Below, piece by piece: positions 25,897-34,732 of a DNA stretch of 64,000 nucleotides. Source of the DNA: Nocardioides jejuensis. GTDB lineage: Bacteria; Actinomycetota; Actinomycetes; Propionibacteriales; Nocardioidaceae. The stretch spans positions 36,834 through 100,833 of the forward strand of contig NZ_SJZJ01000009.1 in NCBI RefSeq assembly GCF_004337475.1. Reading direction: 5' to 3'. The position numbers and the translations under genes were made by a program. The notes under the pieces are model-generated. The model had not been told where the DNA came from. It made no database searches and was given only the letters and a program-made list of their open reading frames with translations. The stretch's first letter is position 1, and each line of letters begins with the position of its first letter.

Positions 25897-27339
25897 TCAG
25901 GCCAGGTCGAGACCGGGGTAGAGCGGGTGCTTGTCGAGCATCTCGGCCGACGCGGCGCGGGTCTTGTCCGCGACGCCGTCCGCCAGCTTGTACGTCGCCT
26001 TCGACGAGCCGCCGTCCTTGGTGACGCCCGGCGTCGTGTTCTTCAGGACGTCGACGACCAGGTCGGCGACGTTGTCGAACTCGTCGTGCCCGAAGCCACG
26101 CGTGGTGAGCGCGGGCGTGCCGAAGCGGATGCCGGAGGTGTACCAGGCGCCGTTCGGGTCGGCCGGGACCGAGTTGCGGTTGGTGACGACACCGGCGTCG
26201 AGCAGGGCCTGCTCGGCCTGGCGACCGGTCAGGCCGAAGCTCGTGACGTCGAGGAGCACGAGGTGGTTGTCCGTGCCGCCCGTGACGAGCTTGGCGCCCC
26301 GCTTGAGGAAGCCGTCGGCCAGCGACTTGGCGTTGTCCGCAACGTTCTGCGCGTACGTCTGGAACGACTCGGTCTTCGCCTCCGCGAGCGCCACAGCCTT
26401 GGCGGCCATGACGTGCGAGAGCGGTCCGCCGAGGACCATCGGGCAGCCGCGGTCGACGTTGCCGGCGTACTCCTTGGTCGCGAGGATCAGACCGCCGCGC
26501 GGGCCGCGAAGCGACTTGTGCGTGGTGGTGGTGACGACGTCGGCGAACGGAACCGGGTTCTCGTCGCCCGTGAAGACCTTGCCCGCGACCAGACCGGCGA
26601 AGTGCGCCATGTCGACCATGAGGGTCGCGCCCACCTCGTCGGCGATCTCGCGCATCTTGGCGAAGTTCACCCGACGCGGGTACGCCGAGTAGCCGGCGAC
26701 CAGGATGAGCGGCTTGAACTCCTTCGCCTTCGCGCGGAGGGCGTCGTAGTCGATGAGGCCCGTGACCGGGTCCGTGCCGTACTGGTTCTGGTGGAACATC
26801 TTGCCGGAGATGTTCGGGCGGAAGCCGTGCGTCAGGTGGCCACCGGCGTCCAGGCTCATGCCGAGGAGGCGCTGGTTGCCGAGCTCGTGGCGCAGCTTCT
26901 CCCAGTCGGCCTCGGACAGGTCGTTCATGTTCTTGACGCCGACGTTCTCCAGCCACGGGCCCTCGACGCGCTGCGCCAGGATCGCCCAGTACGCCGTGAG
27001 GTTGGCGTCGATGCCGGAGTGCGGCTGCGCGTAGGCGTACTCGGCGCCGAAGAGCTCCTTGGCGTGCTCGGCGGCGAGCGTCTCGACGGTGTCGACGTTC
27101 TGACAACCGGCGTAGAAGCGGTGACCGACCGTGCCCTCGGCGTACTTGTCGGAGAACCAGGTGCCCATCGTCATCAGGACGGCGGGGCTGGCGTAGTTCT
27201 CGGACGCGATGAGCTTCAGCGACGCGCGCTGGTCCTCGAGCTCCTTGCGGGTCGCCTCGGCAACGCGCGGCTCGACGGAGGCGATCACTTCGAGGGCCTG
27301 CTTGTACGCAGAGCTGGTGAGGGCAGAGAGATCGGTCAT
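25897..27339 (-). CDS. glyA: Serine hydroxymethyltransferase
   Basis: 480 residues. Converts serine and tetrahydrofolate to glycine and methylene-THF. The PLP lysine is in [25 protein letters not shown] and [18 protein letters not shown] form the substrate and cofactor site. It is about 50 residues longer than E. coli GlyA because of an insertion near [17 protein letters not shown] through [10 protein letters not shown], a variant seen in some actinobacteria. It supplies one-carbon units also used by thyA in this window. The ATG of [10 protein letters not shown] is preceded by AGGAT. Confidence 0.95.
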   Translation of the reverse strand: MTDLSALTSSAYKQALEVIASVEPRVAEATRKELEDQRASLKLIASENYASPAVLMTMGTWFSDKYAEGTVGHRFYAGCQNVDTVETLAAEHAKELFGAEYAYAQPHSGIDANLTAYWAILAQRVEGPWLENVGVKNMNDLSEADWEKLRHELGNQRLLGMSLDAGGHLTHGFRPNISGKMFHQNQYGTDPVTGLIDYDALRAKAKEFKPLILVAGYSAYPRRVNFAKMREIADEVGATLMVDMAHFAGLVAGKVFTGDENPVPFADVVTTTTHKSLRGPRGGLILATKEYAGNVDRGCPMVLGGPLSHVMAAKAVALAEAKTESFQTYAQNVADNAKSLADGFLKRGAKLVTGGTDNHLVLLDVTSFGLTGRQAEQALLDAGVVTNRNSVPADPNGAWYTSGIRFGTPALTTRGFGHDEFDNVADLVVDVLKNTTPGVTKDGGSSKATYKLADGVADKTRAASAEMLDKHPLYPGLDLA

Positions 27340-27487
27340 GCCGCAGATCCTAGTGACGTCTTCGGACTGGTCCTGCATCGTCCTGAACCCCAGTGCCCCC
27401 TCCAGTGTTCGCCGGGGTCGGTTGTCGCCCCCTCGCGCGGCGCAGGACGCTCGAATCCCGGACCTTTCACACGGAGGTGGCGCTGTC

Positions 27488-28858
27488 ATGACCGAGACCG
27501 TGAACCAGAGCTTCAACGGCGAGACGCTTACCCCGGCGAGCCCCGGGTACGACGCAGCGCGGACCGTCTTCAACGGGCTGGTCGACCGACGTCCGCAGCG
27601 GATCATGCGGTGCAGCTCTGCCGCGGACGTGGCGGCGGCGATCGCCTCCGCTCGTGCCGACGGTCTCCCCCTCAGCGTGTACGGCGGCGGTCATGGTGTC
27701 ACCGGCTCCGCCGTGGTCGACGGCGGCGTGTGCGTCGACCTGCGCGGGCTCGACGGGGTCGCGGTCGACCCGGAGGCCCGGATCGCGCGCGTCGGCGGCG
27801 GTGCCACGTGGGGTGTCGTCGACGCGGCAACGCAGGAGCACGGACTGGCCGTCACCGGCGGACGGGTCTCCACGACCGGTGTCGGCGGGCTGAGCCTCGG
27901 CTCCGGCAGCGGCTGGCTGGAGCGGGCGTTCGGTTTCGTCTGCGACAACCTGCTCGCGGCTGAGGTCGTGACCGCGGATGGCCGCATCGTGACCGCGAGC
28001 GACACCGAGAACCCCGACCTCTTCTGGGCGATCCGCGGCGGCGGTGGCAACTTCGGCGTGGTCACCGAGTTCACCCTCCACCTGCACCCGCTCGGGCCGA
28101 TCGTCTTCGGCGGAATGCTCCTCTACCCCGGCTTCATGGCCGTCGACGTGCTCCGCAACTGGCGGGACTTCATGCGTACCGCTCCCGACGAGGTCGGATC
28201 CGGCGTCGCCCTGATCACGGCGCCGCCGGAGGAGTTCGTGCCCGAGCCCGCACGCGGCCAGCCCTGCGTCGGGGTCGTCATCGCGTACGCCGGCGACCCG
28301 GCCGCCGCACCCGGCGTACTGGCTCCGCTGCTGGAGTTCGGCCCGCCCGCCGCAAACCTGTGCCAGCCGATGCCCTACGTCGCCGTGCAGCAGCTGCTCG
28401 ACCCGCCGAACCAGAAGGGCATGCACAACTACTGGACCGGCGACTTCCTGACCGACTTCCCCGACGAGGCGGTCGCGGCATGGGTCGAGCACGGCTTCCC
28501 GCCCGTGTCACCCCTCACCCAGCTGATCGTCGTGGCCGGCGGCGGAGCGATCGCGCGCGTCTCCGACGATGCCACGGCGTTCGGCAACCGCAGTGCGCCG
28601 TTCAACCTGCACATGCTGGGGATGTGGCCGCCCGATCCCTCACAGGACCAGGCGAACATCGACCACATCCGTGGCCTGGCCGCCGCCATGAAGCCGTGGA
28701 CCACCGGAAGCGTCTACCTGAACTTCATCGGCGACGAAGGGCTGACGCGGGTCGAGTCGGCGTACGGCCCGGCGAAGTACGCCCGGCTCCGGGAGATCAA
28801 GCGGGCATGGGATCCTGAGAACGTCTTCAGGCACAACCAGAACATCCCTCCGGCCTGA
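27488..28858 (+). CDS. FAD-linked oxidoreductase, berberine bridge enzyme-like
   Basis: 456 residues: an N-terminal PCMH-type FAD domain (about 35-210), a substrate domain, and a C-terminal BBE motif ([28 protein letters not shown]). H69 in YGGGHGVTG aligns with the His that binds FAD covalently. The position of the second, Cys linkage in bicovalent members (GVCPTVG) reads RVSTTGVGG here, so only a single covalent bond is expected. No signal peptide. The substrate (sugar, alcohol or secondary metabolite) is not indicated by neighbours. GGAGG precedes the ATG by about nine bases. Confidence 0.9.
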   Translation: MTETVNQSFNGETLTPASPGYDAARTVFNGLVDRRPQRIMRCSSAADVAAAIASARADGLPLSVYGGGHGVTGSAVVDGGVCVDLRGLDGVAVDPEARIARVGGGATWGVVDAATQEHGLAVTGGRVSTTGVGGLSLGSGSGWLERAFGFVCDNLLAAEVVTADGRIVTASDTENPDLFWAIRGGGGNFGVVTEFTLHLHPLGPIVFGGMLLYPGFMAVDVLRNWRDFMRTAPDEVGSGVALITAPPEEFVPEPARGQPCVGVVIAYAGDPAAAPGVLAPLLEFGPPAANLCQPMPYVAVQQLLDPPNQKGMHNYWTGDFLTDFPDEAVAAWVEHGFPPVSPLTQLIVVAGGGAIARVSDDATAFGNRSAPFNLHMLGMWPPDPSQDQANIDHIRGLAAAMKPWTTGSVYLNFIGDEGLTRVESAYGPAKYARLREIKRAWDPENVFRHNQNIPPA

Positions 28859-28932
28859 CCGGTCGCTCGCGTCAGGTCGTGTCGGGTCGGTCACACGTCA
28901 GGCCCTCGCCACCGGGAAACCGGCCCACGATG

Positions 28933-28967
28933 TCTCGAATCACGGACTCTCCGTCCACATCACGAGA
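28933..28967. promoter_or_regulatory. Nested dyad upstream of the sulfur operon
   Basis: The 216-base gap before the sulfite reductase gene contains the palindrome ACGGA-CTC-TCCGT at 28942-28954, flanked by TCTCG and CGAGA arms and by two ATCACG copies. It could be an operator for a sulfur-responsive repressor. No exact match to a known box is claimed. Confidence 0.3.
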
Positions 28968-29074
28968 TTTCGGCTTGTGATGCGGGTGTCCGCAACGTGA
29001 GACTTGCCCGCGTCAATGTGGGACCCGGCCCCGGCCTGCGTCCGCATTCCCGTTGCCCCGTTCGAAGGACATCG

Positions 29075-30760
29075 ATGAACGACCAGCCCACCCCTGCCGT
29101 CAAGGTGGAGATCCCCCGTCCGAAGCGCGGAGAGGGTCAGTGGGGACTCGGCTATCTCGAGCCGCTCAACAAGAACGAGCAGTCCAAGCGGGACGACAAC
29201 CCGCTCAACGCGATCGGCCGCATCAAGAGCACCTGGGCGCAGGCCGAGTTCGACCGGATCGACCCGGCCGACAAGCGCGGTCGCTTCCGCTGGGCCGGCC
29301 TCTACACGCAGCGCGCCCCCGGCTTCGACGGCGGCAAGACCGCGACGCTCGAAGAGGAGGAGCTGGACGACAGCTTCTTCATGATGCGCGTGCGCACCGA
29401 CGGTCAGATCCTGACCGGTGCCGCGCTGCGCACCCTCGGCTCGCTCTCCAACGAGTACGCCCGCGGCACCGCCGACATCACGGACCGCAACAACATCCAG
29501 TACCACTGGATCGAGATCGGCTCCGTCCCGGACATGTGGGAGCGCCTCGACGCGGTCGGTCTCACCACCATCGAGGCCTGCGGTGACTCGCCGCGTCCGT
29601 TCCTCGGCTCCCCCGTCGCTGGCATCGCGAAGGACGAGCTGATCGACGGCTCCTCCGCGCTCGCCGAGATCAAGCGTCGCTCGCTGGGCAACCCGGAGTA
29701 CTCCAACTTCCCGCGCAAGTTCAAGACCGCGCTGACCGGCCACCCGTCGCACGACGTGGCGCCGGAGGTCAACGACGTCGCCTTCGTCGCGACCGTCCAC
29801 CCCGAGCTCGGCGTCGGCTTCGACTGCTGGGTTGGCGGCGGTCTCTCGACCAACCCGCACCTCGCGCAGAAGCTCGGCGTGTGGATCCCGCTCGAGGAGG
29901 TCCCGGATGTCTGGGAGGCCGTTGCCGGCATCTTCCGTGACTACGGCTACCGCCGCCTGCGCTCGCGTGCCCGCCTGAAGTTCCTCGTGGCCGACTGGGG
30001 CATGGAGAAGTTCCGCGAGGTCATGGAGGTCAAGTACCTCAAGCGCGAGATGGTCCGGTGCGAGTCGCCGGCCGTGCCGGAGCACCAGGGTGACCACATC
30101 GGCGTGCACGAGCAGAAGGACGGCAAGTTCTTCATCGGCGCCGCGCCGGTCGTCGGCCGCATCAACGGCGACGTGCTGCTCGGTCTGGCTGACCTCGTCG
30201 AGCAGTACGGCGCCCAGGGCGCCCGCCTGACGGCGTACCAGAAGCTCGTGGTGATCGGCGTCGACGGCGCCGACACGGAGGCGTTCGCTGCGGGGCTCGA
30301 GAAGATCGGCCTCACGGCGGCCCCGTCCAACTGGCGCCGCCGCACGATGGCCTGCACCGGCATCGAGTACTGCAAGCTCGCGATCGTCGAGACCAAGGAC
30401 CGCGCCAAGGACCTGATCGAGGAGCTGGAGAAGCGCTTCCCCGAGCTCGACTCCCCCATCTCGGTCAACCTCAACGGCTGCCCGAACGCCTGCGCGCGTA
30501 CGCAGGTCGCGGACATCGGCCTCAAGGGCCAGCTCGTCCTCGACGAGAACGGCGAGCAGGTCTCCGGCTACCAGGTCCACCTCGGTGGCGGCCTGGCGCT
30601 CGGCGCGAACTTCGGCCGCAAGCTGCGTGCGCACAAGGTGACCTCGGCCGGCCTGGACGACTACATCACCAAGGTCGTGACGAACTACCTCGCGGGTCGC
30701 GCCGCGGGTGAGTCGTTCCAGACCTGGGTGCAGCGTGCCGACGAGGACCTGCTGCGCTGA
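29075..30760 (+). CDS. sir: Ferredoxin-dependent assimilatory sulfite reductase
   Basis: 561 residues in the duplicated nitrite/sulfite reductase fold. The siroheme/[4Fe-4S] ligands are the cysteine pairs C-x5-C in ACTGIEYCKLA and C-x3-C in NGCPNACARTQ. It reduces sulfite to sulfide with six electrons from ferredoxin. Nitrite reductase is the close alternative, but coupling to cysH and sirohydrochlorin chelatase indicates sulfite. Start MNDQPTPAVK is preceded by AAGGA; the frame is open upstream without a better site. Its stop overlaps the next start (TGATG). Confidence 0.93.
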   Translation: MNDQPTPAVKVEIPRPKRGEGQWGLGYLEPLNKNEQSKRDDNPLNAIGRIKSTWAQAEFDRIDPADKRGRFRWAGLYTQRAPGFDGGKTATLEEEELDDSFFMMRVRTDGQILTGAALRTLGSLSNEYARGTADITDRNNIQYHWIEIGSVPDMWERLDAVGLTTIEACGDSPRPFLGSPVAGIAKDELIDGSSALAEIKRRSLGNPEYSNFPRKFKTALTGHPSHDVAPEVNDVAFVATVHPELGVGFDCWVGGGLSTNPHLAQKLGVWIPLEEVPDVWEAVAGIFRDYGYRRLRSRARLKFLVADWGMEKFREVMEVKYLKREMVRCESPAVPEHQGDHIGVHEQKDGKFFIGAAPVVGRINGDVLLGLADLVEQYGAQGARLTAYQKLVVIGVDGADTEAFAAGLEKIGLTAAPSNWRRRTMACTGIEYCKLAIVETKDRAKDLIEELEKRFPELDSPISVNLNGCPNACARTQVADIGLKGQLVLDENGEQVSGYQVHLGGGLALGANFGRKLRAHKVTSAGLDDYITKVVTNYLAGRAAGESFQTWVQRADEDLLR

Positions 30761-30960
30761 TGACCACCTCGACGATGAGCTCCCGCGCGGAGATCTACCA
30801 CTGCCCGTACTGCGGCGAGGAGGACCTCCGTCCCCACTCCGCGTCCGCGGGCGAGTGGGAATGCCGCAGCTGCCTCCGGGCGTTCACCGTCACCCTGCTG
30901 GGTCTCATCCGACCGAACGGATCCAGCGGGTCCGTATCTGCATCGGAGGATCTCGCATGA
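30760..30960 (+). CDS. Small zinc-ribbon protein of the sulfite-reductase operon
   Basis: 66 residues with two Cys pairs, HCPYCGEEDL and ECRSCLRAF, forming a rubredoxin-like zinc ribbon. It lies between sir and cysH and overlaps both (TGATG and ATGA). This gene is often present in the same place in actinobacterial sulfur operons. It may assist the reductases or bind iron or zinc; the role is not established. Confidence 0.85.
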   Translation: MTTSTMSSRAEIYHCPYCGEEDLRPHSASAGEWECRSCLRAFTVTLLGLIRPNGSSGSVSASEDLA

Positions 30961-31703
30961 CCGCCGCAACGACGCGCGCCGCGCGCCTCTCGCGAGGCTC
31001 GCAGATCGAGGGCCGCTCCCAGGAGGAGCTGCGCGAGATCGTGTCCCACGTGGGTGCCGAGCTGGAGCTCGCCCCCGCCGAGCACATCATCGAGTGGGCT
31101 GCCGCCACCTTCGGCGAGCGCTTCTGCATCACGTCCTCGATGGGCGACGCGGTGCTCGCGCACCTCGCGTCCAAGGTCGTGCCGGGCGTCGACGTGGTCT
31201 TCCTCGACACCGGGTATCACTTCGCCGAGACGATCGGCACCGCCGACGCCGTCAAGCACACGATGCCCGTCAACCTGATCACGATCACGCCCGTGCAGTC
31301 GGTGGCCGAGCAGGACGCGCAGTACGGCCCGGATCTCTACAAGCGCGACCCCGACCTGTGCTGCAAGCTGCGCAAGGTCGAGCCTCTCGCGACCTCCCTC
31401 GACGGCTACGACGCCTGGGCGACCGGCCTGCGCCGGGCCGAGACCCACAACCGGGTGTCCGCTCCGGTCGTCGGCTGGGATGCCAAGAAGAAGAAGGTCA
31501 AGGTCTCCCCGATCGCGCGGTGGACCGACGAGCAGGTCGAGCAGTACATCCAGGACAACGGTGTGCTCGTGAACCCCCTCGTCTACGACGACTACCCCTC
31601 GATCGGTTGCTGGCCGTGCACCTCGCGCGTCAAGCCCGGCGACGACCCGCGCTCGGGACGCTGGGCCGGCCAGAACAAGACCGAGTGCGGCATCCACACC
31701 TGA
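30957..31703 (+). CDS. cysH: Adenylyl-/phosphoadenylyl-sulfate reductase
   Basis: 248 residues. Reduces activated sulfate to sulfite with thioredoxin. SSMGDAVLAHL is the PP-loop; the [4Fe-4S] motif is complete, with CC in DLCCKLRK and CxxC in GCWPCTSR, which marks the APS-using type. The catalytic cysteine is in the C-terminal ECGIHT. Coupled to the zinc-ribbon gene by ATGA. No cysD/cysN lies in the window. Confidence 0.94.
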   Translation: MTAATTRAARLSRGSQIEGRSQEELREIVSHVGAELELAPAEHIIEWAAATFGERFCITSSMGDAVLAHLASKVVPGVDVVFLDTGYHFAETIGTADAVKHTMPVNLITITPVQSVAEQDAQYGPDLYKRDPDLCCKLRKVEPLATSLDGYDAWATGLRRAETHNRVSAPVVGWDAKKKKVKVSPIARWTDEQVEQYIQDNGVLVNPLVYDDYPSIGCWPCTSRVKPGDDPRSGRWAGQNKTECGIHT

Positions 31704-31793
31704 GCCGCAGCGTGAACTTTCGATAACTGAATTGACCGTCTAATCGACAGCGTTGTCGACTCGCACCGATATCCCGAAGGGAGGCCGCACACG

Positions 31794-32537
31794 ATGGCTG
31801 CTCCTGCACTGGTTGCCCTGGCTCATGGTTCCCGTGACCCGCGGTCGGCCGCGACGATCAACGCCCTCGTGGCGGAGGTCCGGGCACTGCGCCCCGACCT
31901 GCGCATCGAGGCCGCGTTCCTGGACCTGTCGCGTCCGTCGTTCTCGACCGTCGTGGACCGCCTGGTGAAGGCCGGATTCGACGAGATCGTCGTCGTTCCG
32001 CTCCTGCTCAGCGAGGCGTTCCACGCCAAGATCGACGTCCCGACGGCCGTTGCCGAGCAGGCCGCGCGTCACGAGGGCCTGCAGATCCGCGCCACGGCGA
32101 TCCTCGGTCACGAGATGTCGTTCCTCGAGGTGCTCGACCAGCGCCTGCGTGAGGCGCTGGCCGCTGCCCGATGTCGCGAGCTGGACGCCCTCGTCCTCGC
32201 CGCGGCAGGCTCGTCCGACCCGCTCGCCAACCAGGCAGTCGCCCGCCTGGCCCGTGTCTGGGGCGCGCACCACAAGCTGCCGGTCAAGGCTGCCTACGCG
32301 TCGACCGCTCCGCCAGCGACCGGCGAGGCCGTCCGCGCCTTCCGTAACGAGGGCCGTCGTCACATCGCGGTCGCGTCCCTCTTCCTGGCCCCCGGGTCGC
32401 TCATCGACCGTGCCTCCGAGCTCGCCGTCGAGGCGGGCGCCGTCGCGGTCTCCGAGCCTCTGGGCGCCCACCCGGAGCTGGCGCGCACGATCCTCGCGCG
32501 GTACGCCGTCGGCGCCGTCGAGCTCGTCCCCGTCTGA
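31794..32537 (+). CDS. Sirohydrochlorin ferrochelatase (CbiX/SirB type)
   Basis: 247 residues made of two homologous halves: LVALAHGSRDPRS with the catalytic His at the N-terminus, and a second half with LVLAAAGSSDPLANQ. It inserts iron into sirohydrochlorin to give siroheme, the cofactor of the sulfite reductase encoded three genes upstream. GGGAGG precedes the start. It lies 90 bases after cysH and is probably the last gene of the operon. A cobalt role (CbiX) cannot be excluded, since cobU and cobS lie elsewhere in the window. Confidence 0.9.
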   Translation: MAAPALVALAHGSRDPRSAATINALVAEVRALRPDLRIEAAFLDLSRPSFSTVVDRLVKAGFDEIVVVPLLLSEAFHAKIDVPTAVAEQAARHEGLQIRATAILGHEMSFLEVLDQRLREALAAARCRELDALVLAAAGSSDPLANQAVARLARVWGAHHKLPVKAAYASTAPPATGEAVRAFRNEGRRHIAVASLFLAPGSLIDRASELAVEAGAVAVSEPLGAHPELARTILARYAVGAVELVPV

Positions 32538-32549
32538 CCCACCTCTGCC

Positions 32550-32651
32550 GAGACGGGCCTTGTGCCCCGTCGAAACGGGGCTCGTGCTGCGGCACGGGCC
32601 CCGTTTCGCGTTGGCACGGGGCCCGTTTCGCGTTGGCACGAGGCCCGTCTC
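32550..32651. repeat. Intergenic tandem/inverted repeat cluster
   Basis: Outer inverted arms GAGACGGGCCTTGTGCC and GGCACGAGGCCCGTCTC match at 16 of 17 positions. Between them are two nearly identical 22-bp units starting CACGGG (32593 and 32615) containing GCCCGTTTCGCGTTGG, and a small hairpin CCCCGTCGAAACGGGG. It fills the gap between two convergent genes and could also terminate transcription. Confidence 0.75.
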
Positions 32652-32657
32652 AGCGGG

Positions 32658-33041
32658 CTAGCCGACGAAGCGCTGCAGCAGGTGCGCGAGCTCGCGCGCA
32701 GGATCGGCAGTGATGCCGCCATGCACCGGGCCCGGCTGCAGGACGGTGCTCCGCGGGGCCTTCACGAACCCGAAGCGGGTGCCGAGGTCCCCACGACCAG
32801 CGGCGCCGACCGCCGCGTCGCCGGCGCAGACCCCCTCGACGTACGACAGCGCGTCGCAGACCCGGCTCACGTCGAGCGTGGCGTCGAGGGCGCGCAGGCG
32901 CGCCGTGTCGCAGCTCCAGGCGGCCGCAAGGAACTTCGTCTCCTGGCAGTACACGACGACGCCGACGTTGAGGAACTCCTCGCGCTCGACGCGAGGAACG
33001 CACCGCAGCACGACGTACTGGTAGGGATGGCGCTCGGTCAT
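32658..33041 (-). CDS. DUF3037 family protein
   Basis: 127 residues with the family's opening YQYVVLRCVPRVEREEFLNVGVVVYC and LDVSRVCDAL. Function unknown. It overlaps the HipA-like kinase gene by ATGA, a pairing often seen, which suggests the two proteins act together. Confidence 0.85.
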   Translation of the reverse strand: MTERHPYQYVVLRCVPRVEREEFLNVGVVVYCQETKFLAAAWSCDTARLRALDATLDVSRVCDALSYVEGVCAGDAAVGAAGRGDLGTRFGFVKAPRSTVLQPGPVHGGITADPARELAHLLQRFVG

Positions 33042-33805
33042 CGGGACACCGCTTCCCACCACGCGGTGGCTTGCAGACGGGCATCGAGGAACGCGACGTA
33101 CGCGGCGCGCACGGCATCCGGCGAGTCGGCACCCGGCACGGGCTCCAGCCAGGCGTCCGGCACGTCGGCCAGGATCTCCTCGAAGGCCGCGCGGCTCAGC
33201 GTCGCCCGCGCGCGCCGGTCGATCGCCTCGAGATCGTCTGCCTTGGCCGCTTCGAGGAGGACGTGGTCGTCGGCGTTCCATCGGAGGGCGGCGAAGCGGG
33301 CGGGGTCGCCGACTCCCCCGCTCCAGCCGTGGTGGAAGTAGAGCGATGCTCCGTGGTCGATGACCCAGAGGTCTCCGTGCCACAGCAGGAGGTTCGGGTT
33401 GCGCCAGGAGCGGTCGACGTTGGCGATGAAGGCGTCGAGCCAGAAGACGGTGCCGGCCACGCCCTCGGGCAGGCTCGTCGTGCCGTCGAAACCGAAGGAT
33501 CCCGGCAGGAAGTCCACGCCCAGGTTGAGCCCGAGGCTGGCACGCAGCAGGTCCTGGATCTCCTCGTCCGCCTCGTAGCGAGCCAGCGCGTCGGCCAGCT
33601 CCAGGGCGACGAGGCGCGGGGTCTGCAACCCGAGGCGCGTCGCCAGTCCACTGGCGATGGTCTCGGCGACAAGCACACGCAGACCCTGCCCGGCGCCCCG
33701 GAACTTGCAGACGTAGGTGCCGAGGTCGTCGGCCTCCACGATGCCCGGGAGCGAGCCGCCCTCGCGAAGCGGTGCGACGTAGCGGGTGACGGAGACGGTG
33801 GGCAT
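33038..33805 (-). CDS. HipA-like kinase family protein
   Basis: 255 residues. Kinase-like elements: CKFRGAGQGLRVLVAE (lysine strand), then FWLDAFIANVDRSWRNPN as the catalytic loop with an Asp and Asn, and WVIDHGASLYFH as the metal-binding segment. This fits a compact HipA-like fold without the HipA N-terminal subdomain. The ATG at 33805 overlaps the ppk2 stop (TGATG); a GTG one codon upstream is an alternative. No HipB-like antitoxin is adjacent, so toxin function should not be assumed. Confidence 0.8.
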   Translation of the reverse strand: MPTVSVTRYVAPLREGGSLPGIVEADDLGTYVCKFRGAGQGLRVLVAETIASGLATRLGLQTPRLVALELADALARYEADEEIQDLLRASLGLNLGVDFLPGSFGFDGTTSLPEGVAGTVFWLDAFIANVDRSWRNPNLLLWHGDLWVIDHGASLYFHHGWSGGVGDPARFAALRWNADDHVLLEAAKADDLEAIDRRARATLSRAAFEEILADVPDAWLEPVPGADSPDAVRAAYVAFLDARLQATAWWEAVSR

Positions 33806-34647
33806 CACTGGACCGGCACCTCGTCACGCAGTCGCTGCTTCTCGTGTTCGACGTCGAAGTCGGCGGTAGGCCAGCTGAGATCCAGGCCGCGCAGGGCGTC
33901 GAGCAGGAGGTGGCCGATGGCGAGATTGCGGTACCACTTGTGGTCACTGGGGATCACGTGCCAGGGCGCTGCCTCGGTATTGGTCCGCTCCAGGGCGATC
34001 TCATAGGCCTCGCGGTACGCCGCCCAGCGGGCGCGCTCGTCGATGTCGCCCGGGTTGTACTTCCAGTGCTTGGTCGGATCGTCCAGCCGGGCGAGCAGAC
34101 GCTCCTTCTGCTCGGCCGCGGAGATGTGGAGCATGCACTTCACGATCGTCGTGCCCGCGTCTGCAATGCGTTGCTCGAACTCGTTGATGGCGCCGTAGCG
34201 ACGCTCGATCTCCTCGCTTGGCGCCAGCTCACGGACCCGGCCGATCAGCACGTCCTCGTAGTGCGACCGGTCGAAGACGCCAATCAGCCCGGCCGGGGCG
34301 AGCGCCTTCTCGATCCTCCAGAGGAAGTCGTGCGCACGCTCCTCGTCGGTCGGTGCCTTGAAGCTGGTCACCTTCACGCCGGCCGGGCTGACCAGCCCCA
34401 CGGTGTGCTCGAGCACGCCTCCCTTGCCGGAGGTGTCCATCCCCTGCAGGACGAGGAGGACGCTGCGTCCGCTGTCCTTGTTGGCGTACAGGCGCTCCTG
34501 GAGGTCGGCGAGCTCCGGGCCCAGCTCCTCCAGGGCTGCTTCGGCGTCGCCCTTCTTCCCGTCGTACGCCGGCGTGGCGGCCGGGTCGATCGCGGTCAGG
34601 TCGACGGGGCCTGGCGCGAGCGCGTGCGCGTCAGCGAAGGAGCTCAT
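33805..34647 (-). CDS. ppk2: Polyphosphate kinase 2 family nucleotide phosphotransferase
   Basis: 280 residues. Walker A is GMDTSGKGG, Walker B/lid is FDRSHYEDVLIGRV, and PTKHWKYNPGDIDER follows; length and motifs fit single-domain PPK2 enzymes that move phosphate between polyphosphate and nucleotides. First gene of a three-gene overlapping unit with the HipA-like and DUF3037 genes. A dispersed repeat lies 24 bases upstream of its ATG. Confidence 0.93.
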   Translation of the reverse strand: MSSFADAHALAPGPVDLTAIDPAATPAYDGKKGDAEAALEELGPELADLQERLYANKDSGRSVLLVLQGMDTSGKGGVLEHTVGLVSPAGVKVTSFKAPTDEERAHDFLWRIEKALAPAGLIGVFDRSHYEDVLIGRVRELAPSEEIERRYGAINEFEQRIADAGTTIVKCMLHISAAEQKERLLARLDDPTKHWKYNPGDIDERARWAAYREAYEIALERTNTEAAPWHVIPSDHKWYRNLAIGHLLLDALRGLDLSWPTADFDVEHEKQRLRDEVPVQ

Positions 34648-34670
34648 GGCAGAACACTAGAACCGCGGCC

Positions 34671-34732
34671 AGAACCCGCGACTGAACGGGTCAAAACCCG
34701 GGTCTCAACCCGTCAAAACCCGGGTTTCGACG
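34671..34732 (+). repeat. Dispersed 62-bp intergenic element, copy 1
   Basis: Three tandem units of about 20-22 bp: a diverged AGAACCCGCGACT unit, then two with the core GTCAAAACCCGGGT. It lies between recX and ppk2. Fifty-three of 62 positions match copy 2 (54736-54797). In both copies the AGAACCCGCGACT end faces the start codon of the neighbouring gene (here ppk2). CCCGGG gives each unit a palindromic centre. Confidence 0.85.

Noticed and set aside
27488..28858. Bicovalent (His plus Cys) FAD attachment in the BBE-like oxidoreductase
   Set aside because: The Cys in GFVCDN does not align with the FAD-linking Cys of bicovalent enzymes; that position is occupied by Ser/Thr (VSTTGVGG).
33038..33805. 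HipAB-type toxin-antitoxin module
   Set aside because: No HipB-like DNA-binding antitoxin is adjacent; the partner is DUF3037, so toxin activity is not supported.
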